From: Arachnopeziza araneosa
Taxonomy: Eukaryota > Ascomycota > Leotiomycetes > Helotiales > Arachnopezizaceae
Assembly: GCA_003988855.1 (NCBI GenBank)
Contig: QYAI01000033.1
Coordinates: 186,001-250,000, forward strand
Direction of reading: 5' to 3'
DNA: 64,000 nt
The notes beneath the pieces are model-generated. The model searched no databases. It was not told the origin of the DNA and saw only the letters and a list, made by a program, of their open reading frames with translations. Made by a program: the position numbers and the translations under genes. Position 1 is the stretch's first letter, and each line of letters starts with the position of its first letter. Positions 11,716 to 24,195 of this stretch are shown here, piece by piece.

Positions 11716-13345
11716 GAAAGTTTGTCTCGAGATATTTCCGGAGTTTCCGAACAAAATAGTTCTTTACGCTGCCAGATCAGGAGGTTATTTGGACGGCCCA
11801 CAAGTCTGACAAAGCCAACCGCAGCGCCACCATTTCCAGACTTGGCATTACATGTTTCCAAGAATTGTAACTGCTTGGCATAGGCGGCGAGGCATTTTTA
11901 CACTACGTTGCCAAGCTGTGTAACTTGAGCTTGTTGATCCAGGACAAGATAAGGCTTGCATGATTGTTCCTGATCGCTCAAGCTCATTCTGGGAATTTCC
12001 CGTGCTGGAGGTGGTGCTACTCGACACAGTCTTTCAGACGTGGCATCCCCCACAAGAATGATTAAGGAACAGTTACTCTGCCCTTAAATATCGCCGACTA
12101 TCTTGTTCAACGTCTTTAGATTCCGTCGGCCGCGTATGAAAATAGTGTCCCAGATAGGAAGACACCGGCACCACCAGTCTCGTCTGTTTCACAAGCTACC
12201 CTGCAGGTCGCATGCCAAGAGTGGCAGTGCAAGCAAGAGCTCCAATCAGGCGGGGAAGGTACGTCAGCCAGAGCTGCAAGAATTAAACCGTAGATCTGGA
12301 CGAAGCTCCCATTTGGCATCAGCCAATAGACAGCATGACTCGTGGCATAACAACTCGGTTCTGTCGGGTTAATCGGCGAAGAGAAGCATTGTTATAACCA
12401 GTCACAAGCATTGATACATAGCTTCAGAGCTCTCGAGAAAAGCTGCCCATTCCGAGCGCATGCATATAAGTACGTGAATAAGCGCGCAAGAAACTGCTTC
12501 TTTTAGAAATCGCGAATGCGAGAAAAGCAAGACTATTGATCTGCAGATTTCGATGCCTGTAGAGCTGACCCGTAGAGATGCACTTGTCGATGTCTTATAT
12601 CCTTCCCTCGTCTCTCGATGTTGTGAATCCTTTATGGTGTGTCTTGGCGGAAAGCTGCTTGGTCCAGATCACTGTTACGACGAACGCTCCTACCCATGCC
12701 CCTCCATTATCACTGTCGGACGGCACATCATCTAGTTCTAGCTTCTCATTCAAAAAGAGCCGAAGACCACACTTTTCAATTGGTCGCTTTTGATCATCCC
12801 AGCCTATCGGTAGCACATTTTCATCCACAACGAGGCGCAGCATCTGTTCTCCAGCTTTTCCGCCCTGATAGACACTTGAACAACCATTGAAACGAGGGCA
12901 AACTACCGCCAAGATGGTTGGTAAGTGCAATTTATCTCCTGCGGTTCCCCCACTCAGTTTGTTTCGATCGATCATGCCACACAAGTTACGTCGTGGGCCC
13001 GAAGCCACATTGACGCTCTTTCCGCTACCGCCGGACAAAGAACAGTTCCAACTACATTACCATGAGCTCTGGACCTGCAAGCTTTGTCTGAGCCCCTCAT
13101 TCGTACGACAATATTCGTTGCAAGCACTGGATGCCGGCGATAGCATGTTACGATCCTGCAAACATACGTCACACACATCAGCTCAACAGCACTGCCTATT
13201 AGCCAAGGGCCAAGAACTCTCTTTGTTGAATTAGGCTGACTTGAAGAAAACGTTCCTATGATATACAGCAGCTCCTCAATATCGAGCTCAGGTTAAGAGA
13301 GCGAAGTCGAATACCTCCCGGAAAAACAGCGTCTCGAACCCAACC
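11716..13345. other. Intergenic region between stn1 and the Ca2+/H+ exchanger gene
   Basis: 1.6 kb. A minus-strand frame from about 12975 to 12595 (126 codons from its first ATG) is the longest opening, but nothing in it is recognisable and its codon texture is poor. The last ~100 bases are leader of the exchanger gene. No repeats seen. Confidence 0.45.
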
Positions 13346-14838
13346 ATGCCGACAGAAACAACGGGTTTGATAAGTGGACAGGAAAATGGAGGAGGGCCGG
13401 GGGATCGCAAGAAGAGTTCCATGACACAGTTTTTCGAGTTCTTCGCGAACAAACAACATACGGCGGGGATGGAGAGTCAAAATGAGTTCGTGAGGATCCC
13501 TGCACTTGTGTGGCAGGTAACTAAAGTCACTTTGTATAGCAACTATGTTAATGTCCTCCTGGTATTCGTACCGCTGGGTATAGTTGCAGGCGCAATGGGC
13601 TGGAATCCTACGACCGTTTTCATTCTCAATTTCTTTGCGATCGTCCCCCTCGCTGCCGTTTTGTCGTTTGCTACCGAAGAAATCTCAATGAAACTGGGTC
13701 AGACCATGGGAGGTCTTTTGAACGCTACTTTTGGCAACGCGGTTGAGTTGATTGTATGTGCAATCAGACTTAAAGTTGGATCTACTAATATGCTCTGCAG
13801 GTTAGTATTGTGGCGTTGAGAAATGGTGAGATTAGAATTGTCCAATCTAGTATGCTGGGAAGTATTCTCTCGAATATCCTGCTTGTCCTTGGATGCTGCT
13901 TCTTGGCAGGTGGTATTCATAATAGCAGGACAGGTACAGCAGCAGGAATCGAGCAGGATTTCAATTCTACAGTCGCCTCTACGATGTCATCACTCATGAC
14001 CATGGCATCCGCCTCTTTGATCATTCCTGCCACAGTGAGTTTTATATTGGCTTTTAAGATCATGCCTAACCTTAATAGCTCTATGCAGCATTGGCTGGTT
14101 CTCAAGAAGATACCAAAAAGAATATTCTGATTCTTTCGCACGGTACTGCTATTATTCTGCTCATCCTATACGTTCTATATCTCATCTTCCAACTCCGAAC
14201 CCACGCTAGTCTATTTGATGCCGAAAACGCGGAAGAAGAGGCAGATGAGGAGGCTGAAGAGCCACATATGGGTCCTTGGGCTGCAGCTGGTATTCTCATC
14301 GTAGTCACCATTGCAGTCGCCGTTTGTGCCGAATATCTAGTCGACTCGATCGACTCTCTTGTTGAAACTGCGCATATCTCGAAAACTTTTATCGGTCTGA
14401 TCTTACTCCCCATCGTTGGAAATGCCGCGGAACATGTCACGGCTGTCGTTGTAGCACTGAAGGATAAGATGGATCTTGCTATGGGCGTGGCTATTGGCAG
14501 CTCTATGCAAATTGCTCTTCTTGTCACTCCGTTCTTGGTCATCCTGGGCTGGATCATTGATGAGCCCATGACGCTTCACTTTGAGACTTTCGAAACGGTC
14601 GTCTTCTTCTTAAGTGTACTGGTCGTCACATACGTCATCCAAGATGGGAAGAGTAACTATTTAGAAGGTGCCATGGTAAGGATCTCCCAAATAACCTTGG
14701 ATAGAAGGAATTGCTGATAGTTGCTAGCTTTTGGGCCTTTACATTATCATCGCCTTAGCTTTCTTAGTCTATCCTGATGATGCATCGACCGTGGGAGGAT
14801 TTGTGGCTGGATCTGTGAAGAAGGCACTTGGTTATTGA
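13346..14838 (+). CDS. vcx1: Vacuolar Ca2+/H+ exchanger (CAX/VCX1 family)
   Basis: CDS join(13346..13753, 13801..14034, 14079..14675, 14728..14838), 449 aa. The protein exchanges cytosolic Ca2+ for vacuolar H+ and so clears Ca2+ after signalling. It has about 11 membrane segments and both family signature repeats: GGLLNATFGNAVELIVSIVA (c-1, about residues 125-144) and LPIVGNAAEHVTAVVVALKD (c-2). Between the two halves lies the characteristic acidic loop (DAENAEEEADEEAEEPH). Three introns of 47, 44 and 52 nt have good GT-AG borders and keep frame; the first falls inside the c-1 motif (GNAVELI|V). The C-terminus (SVKKALGY) is short, as is usual. Soluble N-terminus of about 55 residues. Confidence 0.93.
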
Positions 14839-15911
14839 AACCTTCTTTTGAGGTTGTTGTCTAGGTGTAAATTAATACCATGAGTTGGATGTATGACTAT
14901 GCGAGCATTATCAGCGGCGAAGAGGTACTGTAAATTATCCATTATTCTCATTGAGTGGACGCGTTGAGGTTTCAATGAAATGCTATTAAATTAACTCTGT
15001 AATTCTCTTACTAACTTGAGACCATGGAGAATCGTTTGAAACAGAAATGGATTTAAGTCAATTACTAGAAACTGATCTACGGCAGGTATTTCATCGTCGA
15101 GACTTCCAATGAAGCTCCCCAGGAATGTCAATGTTATATATCTTATGGAGTGAAGTTTATGCGAGAAGAATATTTGAGATGAAGGCTTTGGCCTTTTGTG
15201 GCAGCTAGGCTACTGCTTCTCGACTTTCGAAACAATTGTAGCTAAGTATGCCGAATACATCAACAGGTACTTTAAAGCATTTTCTTATCAGAGAACTTCT
15301 GATGTTTCGATATGAACGATGACTCAATCTTATCAAGGTATGAGGGATGTTCAAATCTCTAAATCGTGGCTCGCCGCTGAGATAAACCTCGTTTGGTCTT
15401 CACCAACAACAACAATGACTCGGAATTCGGCTCTGAGATTGTCCTCTGACAACGGATTTGTCTATTAAAACTTGCCGATGATATGGAAATAAGTGAGAGT
15501 TACAAGAACTGGTGCCTTCTCATTGGCGGGAGATCTCTCCCCGTTCCCCCGCACATTTCTCCAGATTCTATCTTCTCCCCACAACATCTCCACAGCACCT
15601 TAGCTCTACTCCCTCTAACCGCAGATCCTTCTGTCTTCAACTGAAAGGAAATTATAGAGTTCGTCGGCCAAGTCAAGCTTTCTGGGCATCGCGGCCTGGA
15701 AAAGGGCTTCGTTGCATGGGTCGTCGACATCCAGGAAGTAGCACAGGGATGTAGTTTTTCCGGTATTGTGTTCGGACGAGAAGGGTTGTGGAGTATTTAT
15801 AAAATCATAAACTCCTCAATATGAGTCTTCTTCACATTCAGTTATTCATTGCTTGCCCCTGAAATTTCATTGGGTTCAAAGAAAGGTTCGAACTGAGTAG
15901 CTTCGGCGAAA
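14839..15911. other. Intergenic region between the exchanger and the pectinesterase genes
   Basis: About 1.1 kb with no convincing coding frame. Presumably terminator of the exchanger and promoter of the pectinesterase. A TATA-like TATTTATAAAATC lies near 15793-15805, roughly 110 bases before the pectinesterase ATG. Confidence 0.4.
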
Positions 15912-17251
15912 ATGTTGGGAGCTCGTTCAGTCATTCAATTTCTGCTTCTCTCTTTGTTGTCACTCTTCTCAGTTGTAAGTGGGTGGGATATAAATGATGC
16001 TCGTGATAGACGAGCTTGTCAAGTGCCTACGAAAGATCCATTGAGTGGTTGTGATCGAGGACGGACGTTGTTGGTCAGTCAATTTGGTGGGAATTCGAGC
16101 TTTAAGACGGTGCAATCAGGTATTTCTCGTTCAGATAGTAGAAGTAAGGATCTAATACCAAACAGCTGTTGCTGCACTTCCAAACAATACTGGTATGTTT
16201 GGGCTTTTCTCTGGCGTTACGATATTACTTATGCACAATGTCAGAAACTTGGACTATCCTCATCAGCTCAGGAAACTACACTGAACAAGTCAACGTCACT
16301 CGTCCCGGCCCAACCTATCTCTTGGGCCAAACCCATAATCCTACATCTCAGCTTTCCAACACCGTTTCAATAATTTGGACCGCTATTGCAGTCCCTGGTC
16401 TTGATAATGCCTTTACGTCCACTCTAACTGTTGCTCCGAACCTTAACGCGTCTTTGACCGGCAGCGGTACAACTGGATTCACCGTTCCAGCTGATACTCC
16501 TTTTGGATGTACCGATTTTCGTACTTATAATCTGGATTTTATTAATGATTTTGCACCATATTCAGACGATCCAAGCTTGGCCCTGAGCATCAGCTATGCT
16601 AATGGAGGATTTTATTACACGGGGTTTTATTCGTATCAAGATACTGTAGGGCATCTAATATCCTCGTGGAAGTTTTATGACTGATAGAAACAGATATACG
16701 TCGGCAAACTAGGCAACGCCTACTTCCACTCCGGCGTTGTAGCTGGTCAAACCGATTTCTTCTATGGATTCGGCACGGCATGGGTAACAAATACTAGTAT
16801 CCTTCTTCGTTCCTGTGGTGGAGGAATAACTGCCTGGAAAGGAACCAACACGACTTTTACCAACAAGTACGGCATTTACATAACCTCATCGACCATTGCA
16901 GCAGCCAACTCCTCCATTGCAGCAATCATCCAAGGCAGATGTGCCCTCGGCCGACCCTGGAACGCCAACATGCGCTCCATCATCTCCAACACCTATCTTG
17001 ATGCCAGTATCCTGAGCACAGGGTACATCGACTGGAATCCCGCCAGATATGATAATTACACGCTGCAGGCGGAGTACCAGAATTATGGTACTGGGTATAA
17101 TGCGACCGGAAGGGCGATCGCCAAGTTTGATGTTCAGTTGACGAAAAAGGAGTGGGAGATTTATGATGAGCCGGCGAAGGTATTTATGTTTCAGACAGGG
17201 CCGAGAGTCAACCAGTTTGGGAACACGAGATGGATTGATAGTGGAGTATGA
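15912..17251 (+). CDS. Secreted pectin methylesterase (CE8)
   Basis: CDS join(15912..16119, 16166..16192, 16245..16645, 16694..17251), 397 aa. It removes methyl esters from homogalacturonan of plant walls, preparing it for pectinases. The signal peptide is MLGARSVIQFLLLSLLSLFS plus VVSG. Catalytic residues can be placed in the right-handed beta-helix: Q210-D211 in YQDT, the nucleophile D233 in AGQTDFFYG, and R299-P-W301 in LGRPWN. The fungal-type blocks SGNYTEQVNV and LRSCGGGITAWKGTN are also present. Three introns (46, 52 and 48 nt) all keep frame; exon 2 is only 27 nt. The third intron sits directly after the YQDT motif. Many NxT/S sites suggest glycosylation. Fits plant-associated or saprotrophic growth. 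Confidence 0.93.
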
Positions 17252-17582
17252 GTACGATGAGTTTAATTATAAATTCCTGCTCTTATGGCCAAGGACGAAA
17301 GTCAAGAATCTTGATGTGGGAAAAACGAAATTCTTTTTCATTGCTTAGACGAAGAGATGCTCCTTGATCATGTTCATCTCCTGTCTCTCATTATTTCCTA
17401 AATATCTCAAGCCCTAAAGTCGAATTTTTATGGATTTCGTTTGATATCAAGGTTGAAATATAAATTCGACTCTGGTTTCTAAATGAAATTTAAAGTTGGA
17501 TCACAGGTCGTATCGAAGAGAGAGGTAAGAGTTGTAGTGTTCAAAAAAGAGTTAATGTCTTCCCGGCTTATTCCCTCCACAT
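17252..17582. terminator. Convergent intergenic region
   Basis: 331 bases between two convergent genes, so it should hold both 3' ends. AT-rich. No specific termination signal can be assigned with confidence. Confidence 0.4.
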
Positions 17583-18440
17583 TCAAACCTTGATCTCATC
17601 CTTTTCCCTCCCTTCGTTTTGTTTCTTTTGCTCCCCCTCTTTTACCTCACTCTCGCACCATAGATTCAACTCATAAACCCACATCCCATCCCCATTCTCA
17701 TCACTAACAACCTCTTTCTCCTTAGGTACAAACCAGAATTCCTGCCCATGAGCTTTGTAGAATACGGACCTAAGCCCCGTTGCCACATGCGCATAGTGCC
17801 CCTCTCTACACTCCATCTTCCACTCCAGGTACGCATCCGCGCCTTCCCCAATCAATGCTTTCATTTCCCTTTCTTCCTCTCTCTCCGCATCACTCAATCC
17901 CAACAGTCTTTCCTTCTCCTTCTCGTCTTCCTTTCTCTTCCTCCCCTCCTCTTCTTTCCTCTTTCTCTTCTCGTCATCTGTTTCTTTCCGGACGTGAGAA
18001 ACCCGTTTCCGCGTCCCGGGAAGTTTTCTCACTGCCCCAGATTTACTAGGTAGATACCAGTCCCGGATGCTATTCTGCACTGCATTCAACTCCCACTTCT
18101 CTCTCTCCATACGCAGGGGATCCAGGGTCGTTAAACTGATCCTCTCCCAGCCACTCCTCTTCTTCATCCTGTTCTCTTTCATCGACGTGGCTTCTTCGTG
18201 CCGAGTAGGTAGACGTCCTCCTTGCCCAATACTGTGCTGCCATATCCCCTGCATGATTCTGTGCTCGGAATACGTGCGACTGAGCCAACAGACTAGGATG
18301 TTGTTGTCGACTATCTGAGCTTCGAAGGGGAGATTTGGTAATGTGGGGAATTTGGCTGTGTAATGCATGCATGCAGTGGTACATAAAGGGGCCTGGGAGA
18401 AGACTAGGGTTAAGAGGGACAGGTGGAAGAGGGATCTCAT
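17583..18440 (-). CDS. Predicted secreted protein with charged central helix, unknown function
   Basis: Uninterrupted frame of 285 codons. The N-terminus MRSLFHLSLLTLVFSQAPLC is a good signal peptide with likely cleavage near residues 18-22. The middle (about residues 140-190) is a run of Lys/Arg/Glu (DDEKRKRKEEEGRKRKEDEK) expected to form a single long helix. The C-terminal third returns to ordinary mixed sequence with aromatic residues (GHYAHVATGLRSVFYKAHGQ, EFWFVPKEKE, MWVYELNLWCESE), which argues for real coding. There is no family I recognise. The gene is convergent with the pectinesterase gene. It could be an effector-like or wall protein; that is inference only. Confidence 0.65.
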   Translation of the reverse strand: MRSLFHLSLLTLVFSQAPLCTTACMHYTAKFPTLPNLPFEAQIVDNNILVCWLSRTYSEHRIMQGIWQHSIGQGGRLPTRHEEATSMKENRMKKRSGWERISLTTLDPLRMEREKWELNAVQNSIRDWYLPSKSGAVRKLPGTRKRVSHVRKETDDEKRKRKEEEGRKRKEDEKEKERLLGLSDAEREEEREMKALIGEGADAYLEWKMECREGHYAHVATGLRSVFYKAHGQEFWFVPKEKEVVSDENGDGMWVYELNLWCESEVKEGEQKKQNEGREKDEIKV

Positions 18441-20285
18441 AATGAGAGCTGAAATTCAAAGTTTTGGCCCTCAGTTCCGTAAGTTCTGAATATATATATA
18501 TTTATTTTATTGCAATGGAATTGCCCAATCAGGAGAATAGTGACGCAAAGGAAATAACCAAGTCCTCAAAGTCAAGAATGAAGAAATGGTAGGTACGCGT
18601 TGCCATTCTTGCATTCTCGCAGTCTTCATTCCTTATTCACCAGCCTCCCATTCCTCGGGCATGATATCGAACTCCGTTCTCCGATCCAATAACACTTCTC
18701 CTTGGATCCTCTCAAGATAATAAAGTAAAGACTATGAGTAAAATTATACCCAAAATAACCCACATTGAGCAACTCATATCCTGTGCGTTGTGACAGCCAA
18801 ACGTGCAAACCTGCCTGAAAAAAAAATCCCAAAAAAATCCCACCCCAAAAAAGAAACCACCGCAGTGGAAAGAAAACCCCATCCCACCTGAGTTCTTCCT
18901 TATTTAGCAATTATCCTATCCCCTGCTCTAGCTCTGTCGGGGCTCTTTTGTTGATTGTGTACGATGAATTCGACAGCCTTATTTAAACTTATAAACCTAC
19001 GAATTTTTAGGGCCGATTTCCGTGGGTGAATGTTACGTCATGCCGGATGGGTTGGATGGACGCAGGTCACAATCTCTTTTCTTATAGAGTGCCACAGCGC
19101 TTGCTCCCTCATTAGTGTACCTCCAGTGCACCTCGAACTGCTTACACACATGTGAACAAGGGCTAATAGTTTTCTCTGCATGTGAAATGAGGAATCCAAG
19201 AAATCTTCTCAAATTCTCGAAGATCTTAAGAACCATAAAACGTGATATTTTCCTCAGAGATTCACTCCGAGCTTGGATTCACCAAAATTTGTGAATCATG
19301 ACCTCCAAGTAAAAAGAACTTCTTTGCCTCCTTTTTCGAATCTTTCCATATGGTATTGCCGGGTGGTCAAATTCAGCCATGGTCGACCCTTGTGTGGAGA
19401 TTCACTACCTTGATTTTGAGAATTCGAAGCTTGACAGCGGCAGGCACATATGAACTTATTTTCTCCAATTAGGATTTCTGTTGTCAAAAGCAAGTATTGT
19501 TTCTTTTTTAAATAGGGAAAAAAAAGATTGGCAGTGGAAACGTTCCCCATTGCTATAAATTTTCAATACTGTATTGAATAAGGGTAGATGTCCATATAGC
19601 TTTGCTATAACTACACTCGAATACATGGTCTATCATGAAATCTCAGTCTGTATAGCGCGAGTGACTAGCCTCAATAGAAATCTTGTATCGATTGTTTTTA
19701 GGAGTGAATAAAAAAAGGGTGTTGAGTGGTCATATTACGACCACTTGCCTGTTATGGTTGGGAGCGAAAAATGAATACTGCACTAGGAAAATATCTTCAC
19801 AAAACCATGTTTACGTTGGCTTAATACGAAAGGTAATCTTTGGAATGTGAGATCAAAATCAAGCAGCAGATGCGGGGAGCAAATATTTCACCGAGGTTGG
19901 GGCAGACTCGGTGTATTACTGAAGACTTCTGATGCTATGTTTGTGATAGGGAAGAAGATGTATAGAGAAGCAAGGAAAGCAGGTAGAAAAAAATAAACAG
20001 AGCAGCAATAGAATACATAAATATACAATATGTGAATAAGTGTGTGCAATACAGTATGAAAGTCTCACAGCGACATGGTCATGGAAAACATCACAAAGGC
20101 AGCAAGGTTGGAAAAGTGTGCAATTTTAACCCATCCCAGCAATAAAACTCTTCATGAATCCTTCCAAATCTAAATGGGCATCTACCTTTCCTAACACCTT
20201 TCCAACCATATCCACCTTCCTCGATCCATTCCTACCCAACTATTCTTCATGCAGCGCTGTATACATGAGTTTTCTCTCCACAGAC
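18441..20285. other. Intergenic region, no gene recognised
   Basis: About 1.8 kb, rather AT-rich, with an (AT)n run near 18491-18500 and A-runs near 18820-18860. Open frames (for example minus strand 19550-19296) are short and featureless. The part next to 20286 is the 3' flank of the Asn-rich protein gene. Confidence 0.45.
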
Positions 20286-21350
20286 CTATAGATCTAGCCC
20301 ATATTCGTTTTCCGAATCAAACGTATTCCATGAGAACAATAAGGAATCGTTGGAGCTGGGCGATTGTCCAAAGTCCTCTAGGAAATCCAACGACTCCTTA
20401 GGTACTGAAGAAGTGATAGGTTGTTGAATGACCGCTTGGACATTGGCAGCTCCCTCAAATACCGGTTCGATGGCCCGAGTCGTCTGATTGTTGGAGTTGT
20501 TGTCGTACACTCCACTTGATGGCCCATTAAAATGAGCGGCCATGATGGCTTGATTGTTGCCATTGTATAAGTTGCCGTTTGACAACTGGGAAGTCGAATA
20601 CCCTTGAAACTGGGCAGGGTCCGTGGCTTGGTAGGAGCCATTGTGGGAATTGTTGTGGGACAATCCGAAAGCTGGATGTCCTTGATATTGAGTGTTGATG
20701 GCTTGGTTGTAGCCATTGTATGAACTGCCATTCGACATTCCGAGACTCGAAGGCCCTTGGAATTGAGCGCTGTTTTTAATGGGATGTAAGTTGCCATTGT
20801 ACAGGCTGTCGTTGGACAATCTGATAGTCGATGGCCCTTGGAAATTGAAGATGTTAATGGCTGGGGCGTTGCCATTGTACGGAACGATGTTGGATAGTGA
20901 ATTGACCATAGGCCCCTGATATGGGTTATGGCCCATGGTCTGGTTATTGTACAAGTTGCCGTTGTACACTGGTTGGTAATTTGAAGGCACGTGAAATTGT
21001 GCCTGGTTGTATGGTTGTTTCTTGTTGAACACTCCACTGTTGATATTGTGAAGTGGTCGGGGAGCCATGGTAGCCGAGAAAACAGGAGCCCTAGGAGCCG
21101 GAGCGACTGCTGTAGCAGTCGGAAGTGGTGGAGCTGCTCTGAATCTGTGTATCATTCCTGAAGGAATGACGAAATTCCGCTTCTTCGCTGGTCCACTTTC
21201 GGTGATGGAGCTGGACTTTCGCTTCCGAACCGCACCATTTTTGGTGCTGGTGTTCGACAATGGTGCTTGAGTTGCTCCATCGTCAGTGAGGTTGGTGGTG
21301 TTTGAAGCAACCCCAGTGCTGGTGAGTTCAATGGCGAGAGATGAAGCCAT
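20286..21350 (-). CDS. Asn/Gln/Gly-rich repeat protein, unknown function
   Basis: Uninterrupted 354-codon frame starting at ATG 21350. Residues 1-75 are Ser/Thr-rich with a basic patch (VRKRKSSS, PAKKRNF) that could be a nuclear localisation signal. Residues ~110-300 hold about six imperfect repeats of 21-27 residues, each with a 'FQGxS..LSN..YNGN.QAI' pattern (for example FQGPSSLGMSNGSSYNGYNQ). The C-terminus is acidic (ESLDFLEDFGQSPSSNDSLL). No enzymatic domain is visible. Low-complexity Asn-rich sequence plus basic and acidic ends would suit a transcriptional co-regulator or condensate-forming protein, but that is inference. The repeats extend at DNA level in the 20460-21000 region. Confidence 0.6.
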   Translation of the reverse strand: MASSLAIELTSTGVASNTTNLTDDGATQAPLSNTSTKNGAVRKRKSSSITESGPAKKRNFVIPSGMIHRFRAAPPLPTATAVAPAPRAPVFSATMAPRPLHNINSGVFNKKQPYNQAQFHVPSNYQPVYNGNLYNNQTMGHNPYQGPMVNSLSNIVPYNGNAPAINIFNFQGPSTIRLSNDSLYNGNLHPIKNSAQFQGPSSLGMSNGSSYNGYNQAINTQYQGHPAFGLSHNNSHNGSYQATDPAQFQGYSTSQLSNGNLYNGNNQAIMAAHFNGPSSGVYDNNSNNQTTRAIEPVFEGAANVQAVIQQPITSSVPKESLDFLEDFGQSPSSNDSLLFSWNTFDSENEYGLDL

Positions 21351-24003
21351 TGTGTAGGTTTTATTGTCGGTAATTTTGGAGGACTTTGAAGTGTCGAGAA
21401 GCTTGGAGTACTGGCCTTGATGATTGTTGACTGTCGATTGTCGAAGAGAAGGTTGGGTTAGTTGATTTGACTGTCGCCGGGAAGTTGAGACTTTGAGGAA
21501 TATCGAAATTGCCGAGGAATTTATTGGTGATTTTATTGTCGCTGAGTAGCTGGGACTTCGAAGTTTGAAGGCGGCTGATGTTTTGTTGATTGTATGAATT
21601 GATGCTGAAGCGTGAGAATCAAGTCAAGATCGAGATTGAGTGAAAGGCTGCGGAGGAAAAGAGAAGCACAGGGGGCTCTAAGAGACCTTTTATCCCCCTA
21701 CAAGAAGAGATGTCGTCAGAGTTTGCATCGCTCCTGCCATACTACGCAGAAAATCTATCAAGCTTGAGAAGACGGCGTACAATTAGACAGGTCTTGAAGG
21801 TGAGTACCATCAAGACTTGTTGTCAGACGACTTTAGATCAGGAAAGCTCCATCTTCGACGCTAGATGGTATGAAATTTGACATCTGGCGCTCCAAAGTCT
21901 AGGTTAAACCACTATGTCATCTCCCTTTTTGGCTCTCATCCAAGGACTAAGAGCCTAGTGTGAATGGAAATTTGCTCCTTGCCCGTTGATATTGCTGCTA
22001 GTACCTTACCATTTCAACGGCGGATTGCACCTGTTTTCGTAGAATGTTTTAGAATGTACTAGGGATTGAACTTTCACAACTATTGCTGGGTGCTTGGGGA
22101 GCCGCTTGGTACCTGAAGCAGCCCTTGATCTAGTGAGAGCTTGGGAGAGAAGCCTGGGTTTTGTAGACGGGGATCTTGCCGTCTTCTGACAGCTTGAAAT
22201 GACAGCTTCAACTCATAGTTATAGATCCCAGTTATTCTCATTAAAAATACTGCATTCTCTTTTGAAACTCTGCCGCCGTGTCATGTTGATCGATATATTC
22301 TTCGTCAACAAGCCGACGAAAGTCAACGGTCAACAATCAAGGAGCTTCAATCCTGCCCTACAATTGATAATTCTGGTTATCTATTTCTACTTTTGCCAAC
22401 TCACTCTAAACCTGGACCTGACGTCACGCGTGGAGCTAACTCTGAACTCTTTTTGAGATTTTCTATATTCTAGTGAAGCGGCGTGAAGCTCGCTTGACGC
22501 CTTGGGAATTAATGTGTCGAGGATGACGAGCCACATTGTGGCACAACTACATCATCCGAGGAAGTGTCATTTTAAACAGGTCTGGCTTTGACTCACACTG
22601 GTGCAAGAAAAACCGACATTAGGCTTCATGAATAGTTTCTACACCGTTTTGTGAGCTAACTCGACAGTACTGTTGGGAGAGCAGTGTCACCATTTTATCA
22701 TGGGCAAGACAATGAGTACTTGGTTTTTTAAACCAGAAACTTCAATCAACTCTAGCCCCCATCTCCGAAGAGAGTTTGGACTAAGAACAAAAATCTTTTG
22801 CAAGTGCCAACCTGATGACGTCTTCAGTCAGTCTCAAAACCTTCCTCCGTTCTTCCAAAGATGCCCTGATTTCAAACTTCTACGCCAGCAGACTTTTCCA
22901 TCTCTCCCAAGTAGTGCGACAGACCTTGGTGTATTCATAGCTTCACTTTCCGCACCCACTCTTTGGTATTTCAAAGACAGTTCATCTTCTTGCACTAACT
23001 ATACCGCTGTTCACGCTCTTTCAAAGCGCTCCGTCCTCATCAACAGCCACACGTGCTCCTGAGAACTAAGCGAGAATAACCGATGGGGTTTCTGTTGATT
23101 GTCCTATGAATATTCCCCTTCAGATTAGTATCTCTATCCCATCTCGTAATACCACACGAATTATTTCGTGAATTTTAATGTAGAGTTTCATTGTCCTTAC
23201 AATTCATAGTACGTCATCGACAACTTCACAGCTATACAGGCCAAAAACCTACATAGAACAACATCAATACCTAGTTTTATATTAAATTATGTTTATCTAG
23301 TCTTGACATATATAAACTACCATGATTAATCAAGTAGAATATCGCTAAGACATAGGAGGAAATGTACTTGCCGGTCTGCGGCGGCTTTGTAGGTCTTGTG
23401 GTCGATGGGCAAGCGTGCTTTCATTCCAAGGAACATGTTATTAGTGTCATCTCAATGGGATTGACAATTTGTGAAGCGATACGAGGAGAATATGGAGGAG
23501 GTTTTGAAGGCAATACGAGCATGTGGATGGAAGCGATGGGGCGAGTTTCCATTTCGATTGAACAGAAATGCCATTTGTATCTTTGTCTTCTCATAGGTAC
23601 ATCTTGGAAAGTGACATATCTCTCGATTCATCTACGAGCTCCCTCAATATAACTCCTGGCATCATCTTAAAGGAACCAAGAGCTTCCTACAAAGGCATGG
23701 GTTGTGACACCGAAAGCGTGACTGACAATCCGGGAGACGTAGGCAGAGAGGAATCCTGTAACACGACACGGCAAATACTGAATATCTGGAAACAACCACT
23801 ATGAGAAAGACAAATGATTAGCAGAGCACACAGAAACCTTCTCAGCGACCTACTTCCAATGATTCCAGCTACCACTGTGCTTAGCTCACCCCGTTCACAT
23901 GATTCTCCGGCCCTTCCATCTCCAGAACATGAAAAGATCCCCCAATTCATTGCCGATCAACACCTAACCAATTCTCGAGTCAGTTCGAGAACGGCCAGAC
24001 GGG
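21351..24003. other. Intergenic region, no gene recognised
   Basis: About 2.65 kb. The first ~300 bases are a leader/promoter rich in GTTGAT/TTGTCG-like motifs upstream of the Asn-rich gene. Further out, open frames up to 129 codons (plus strand 22673-23062) show no recognisable motif. No repeats of note. Confidence 0.4.
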
Positions 24004-24195
24004 CTACTTTCCTTCCACACCGAACCAATAAGCCCCATACCTTTCACGATAATACAACCTCGCAGCCACGGTATAGAAAGGCCGAAATTGCCTCCTAGAA
24101 GGACGAGGATCATAGTCAAGCTCTTCGATCCAGATATAAGTGGTGTAATCGCGATAGGGATGGAAAAAACCGAAGAGGGGATTGATGTGTTCCAT
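24004..24195 (-). CDS. Possible small aromatic-rich protein
   Basis: A 63-codon frame from ATG 24195. The product is unusually rich in Tyr/Phe/Trp and Arg (FGFFHPYRDYTTYIWIEELD and FYTVAARLYYRERYGAYWFG), more protein-like than surrounding frames. The frame stays open upstream to about 24354 without another good ATG, so an upstream exon is possible. Family unknown. It may be a chance frame. Confidence 0.3.
   Translation of the reverse strand: MEHINPLFGFFHPYRDYTTYIWIEELDYDPRPSRRQFRPFYTVAARLYYRERYGAYWFGVEGK

Noticed and set aside
12595..13038. Minus-strand frame of up to 147 codons upstream of the exchanger gene
   Set aside because: Opens with TTG; from its first ATG only 126 codons; no recognisable domain and lies in the promoter area of vcx1.
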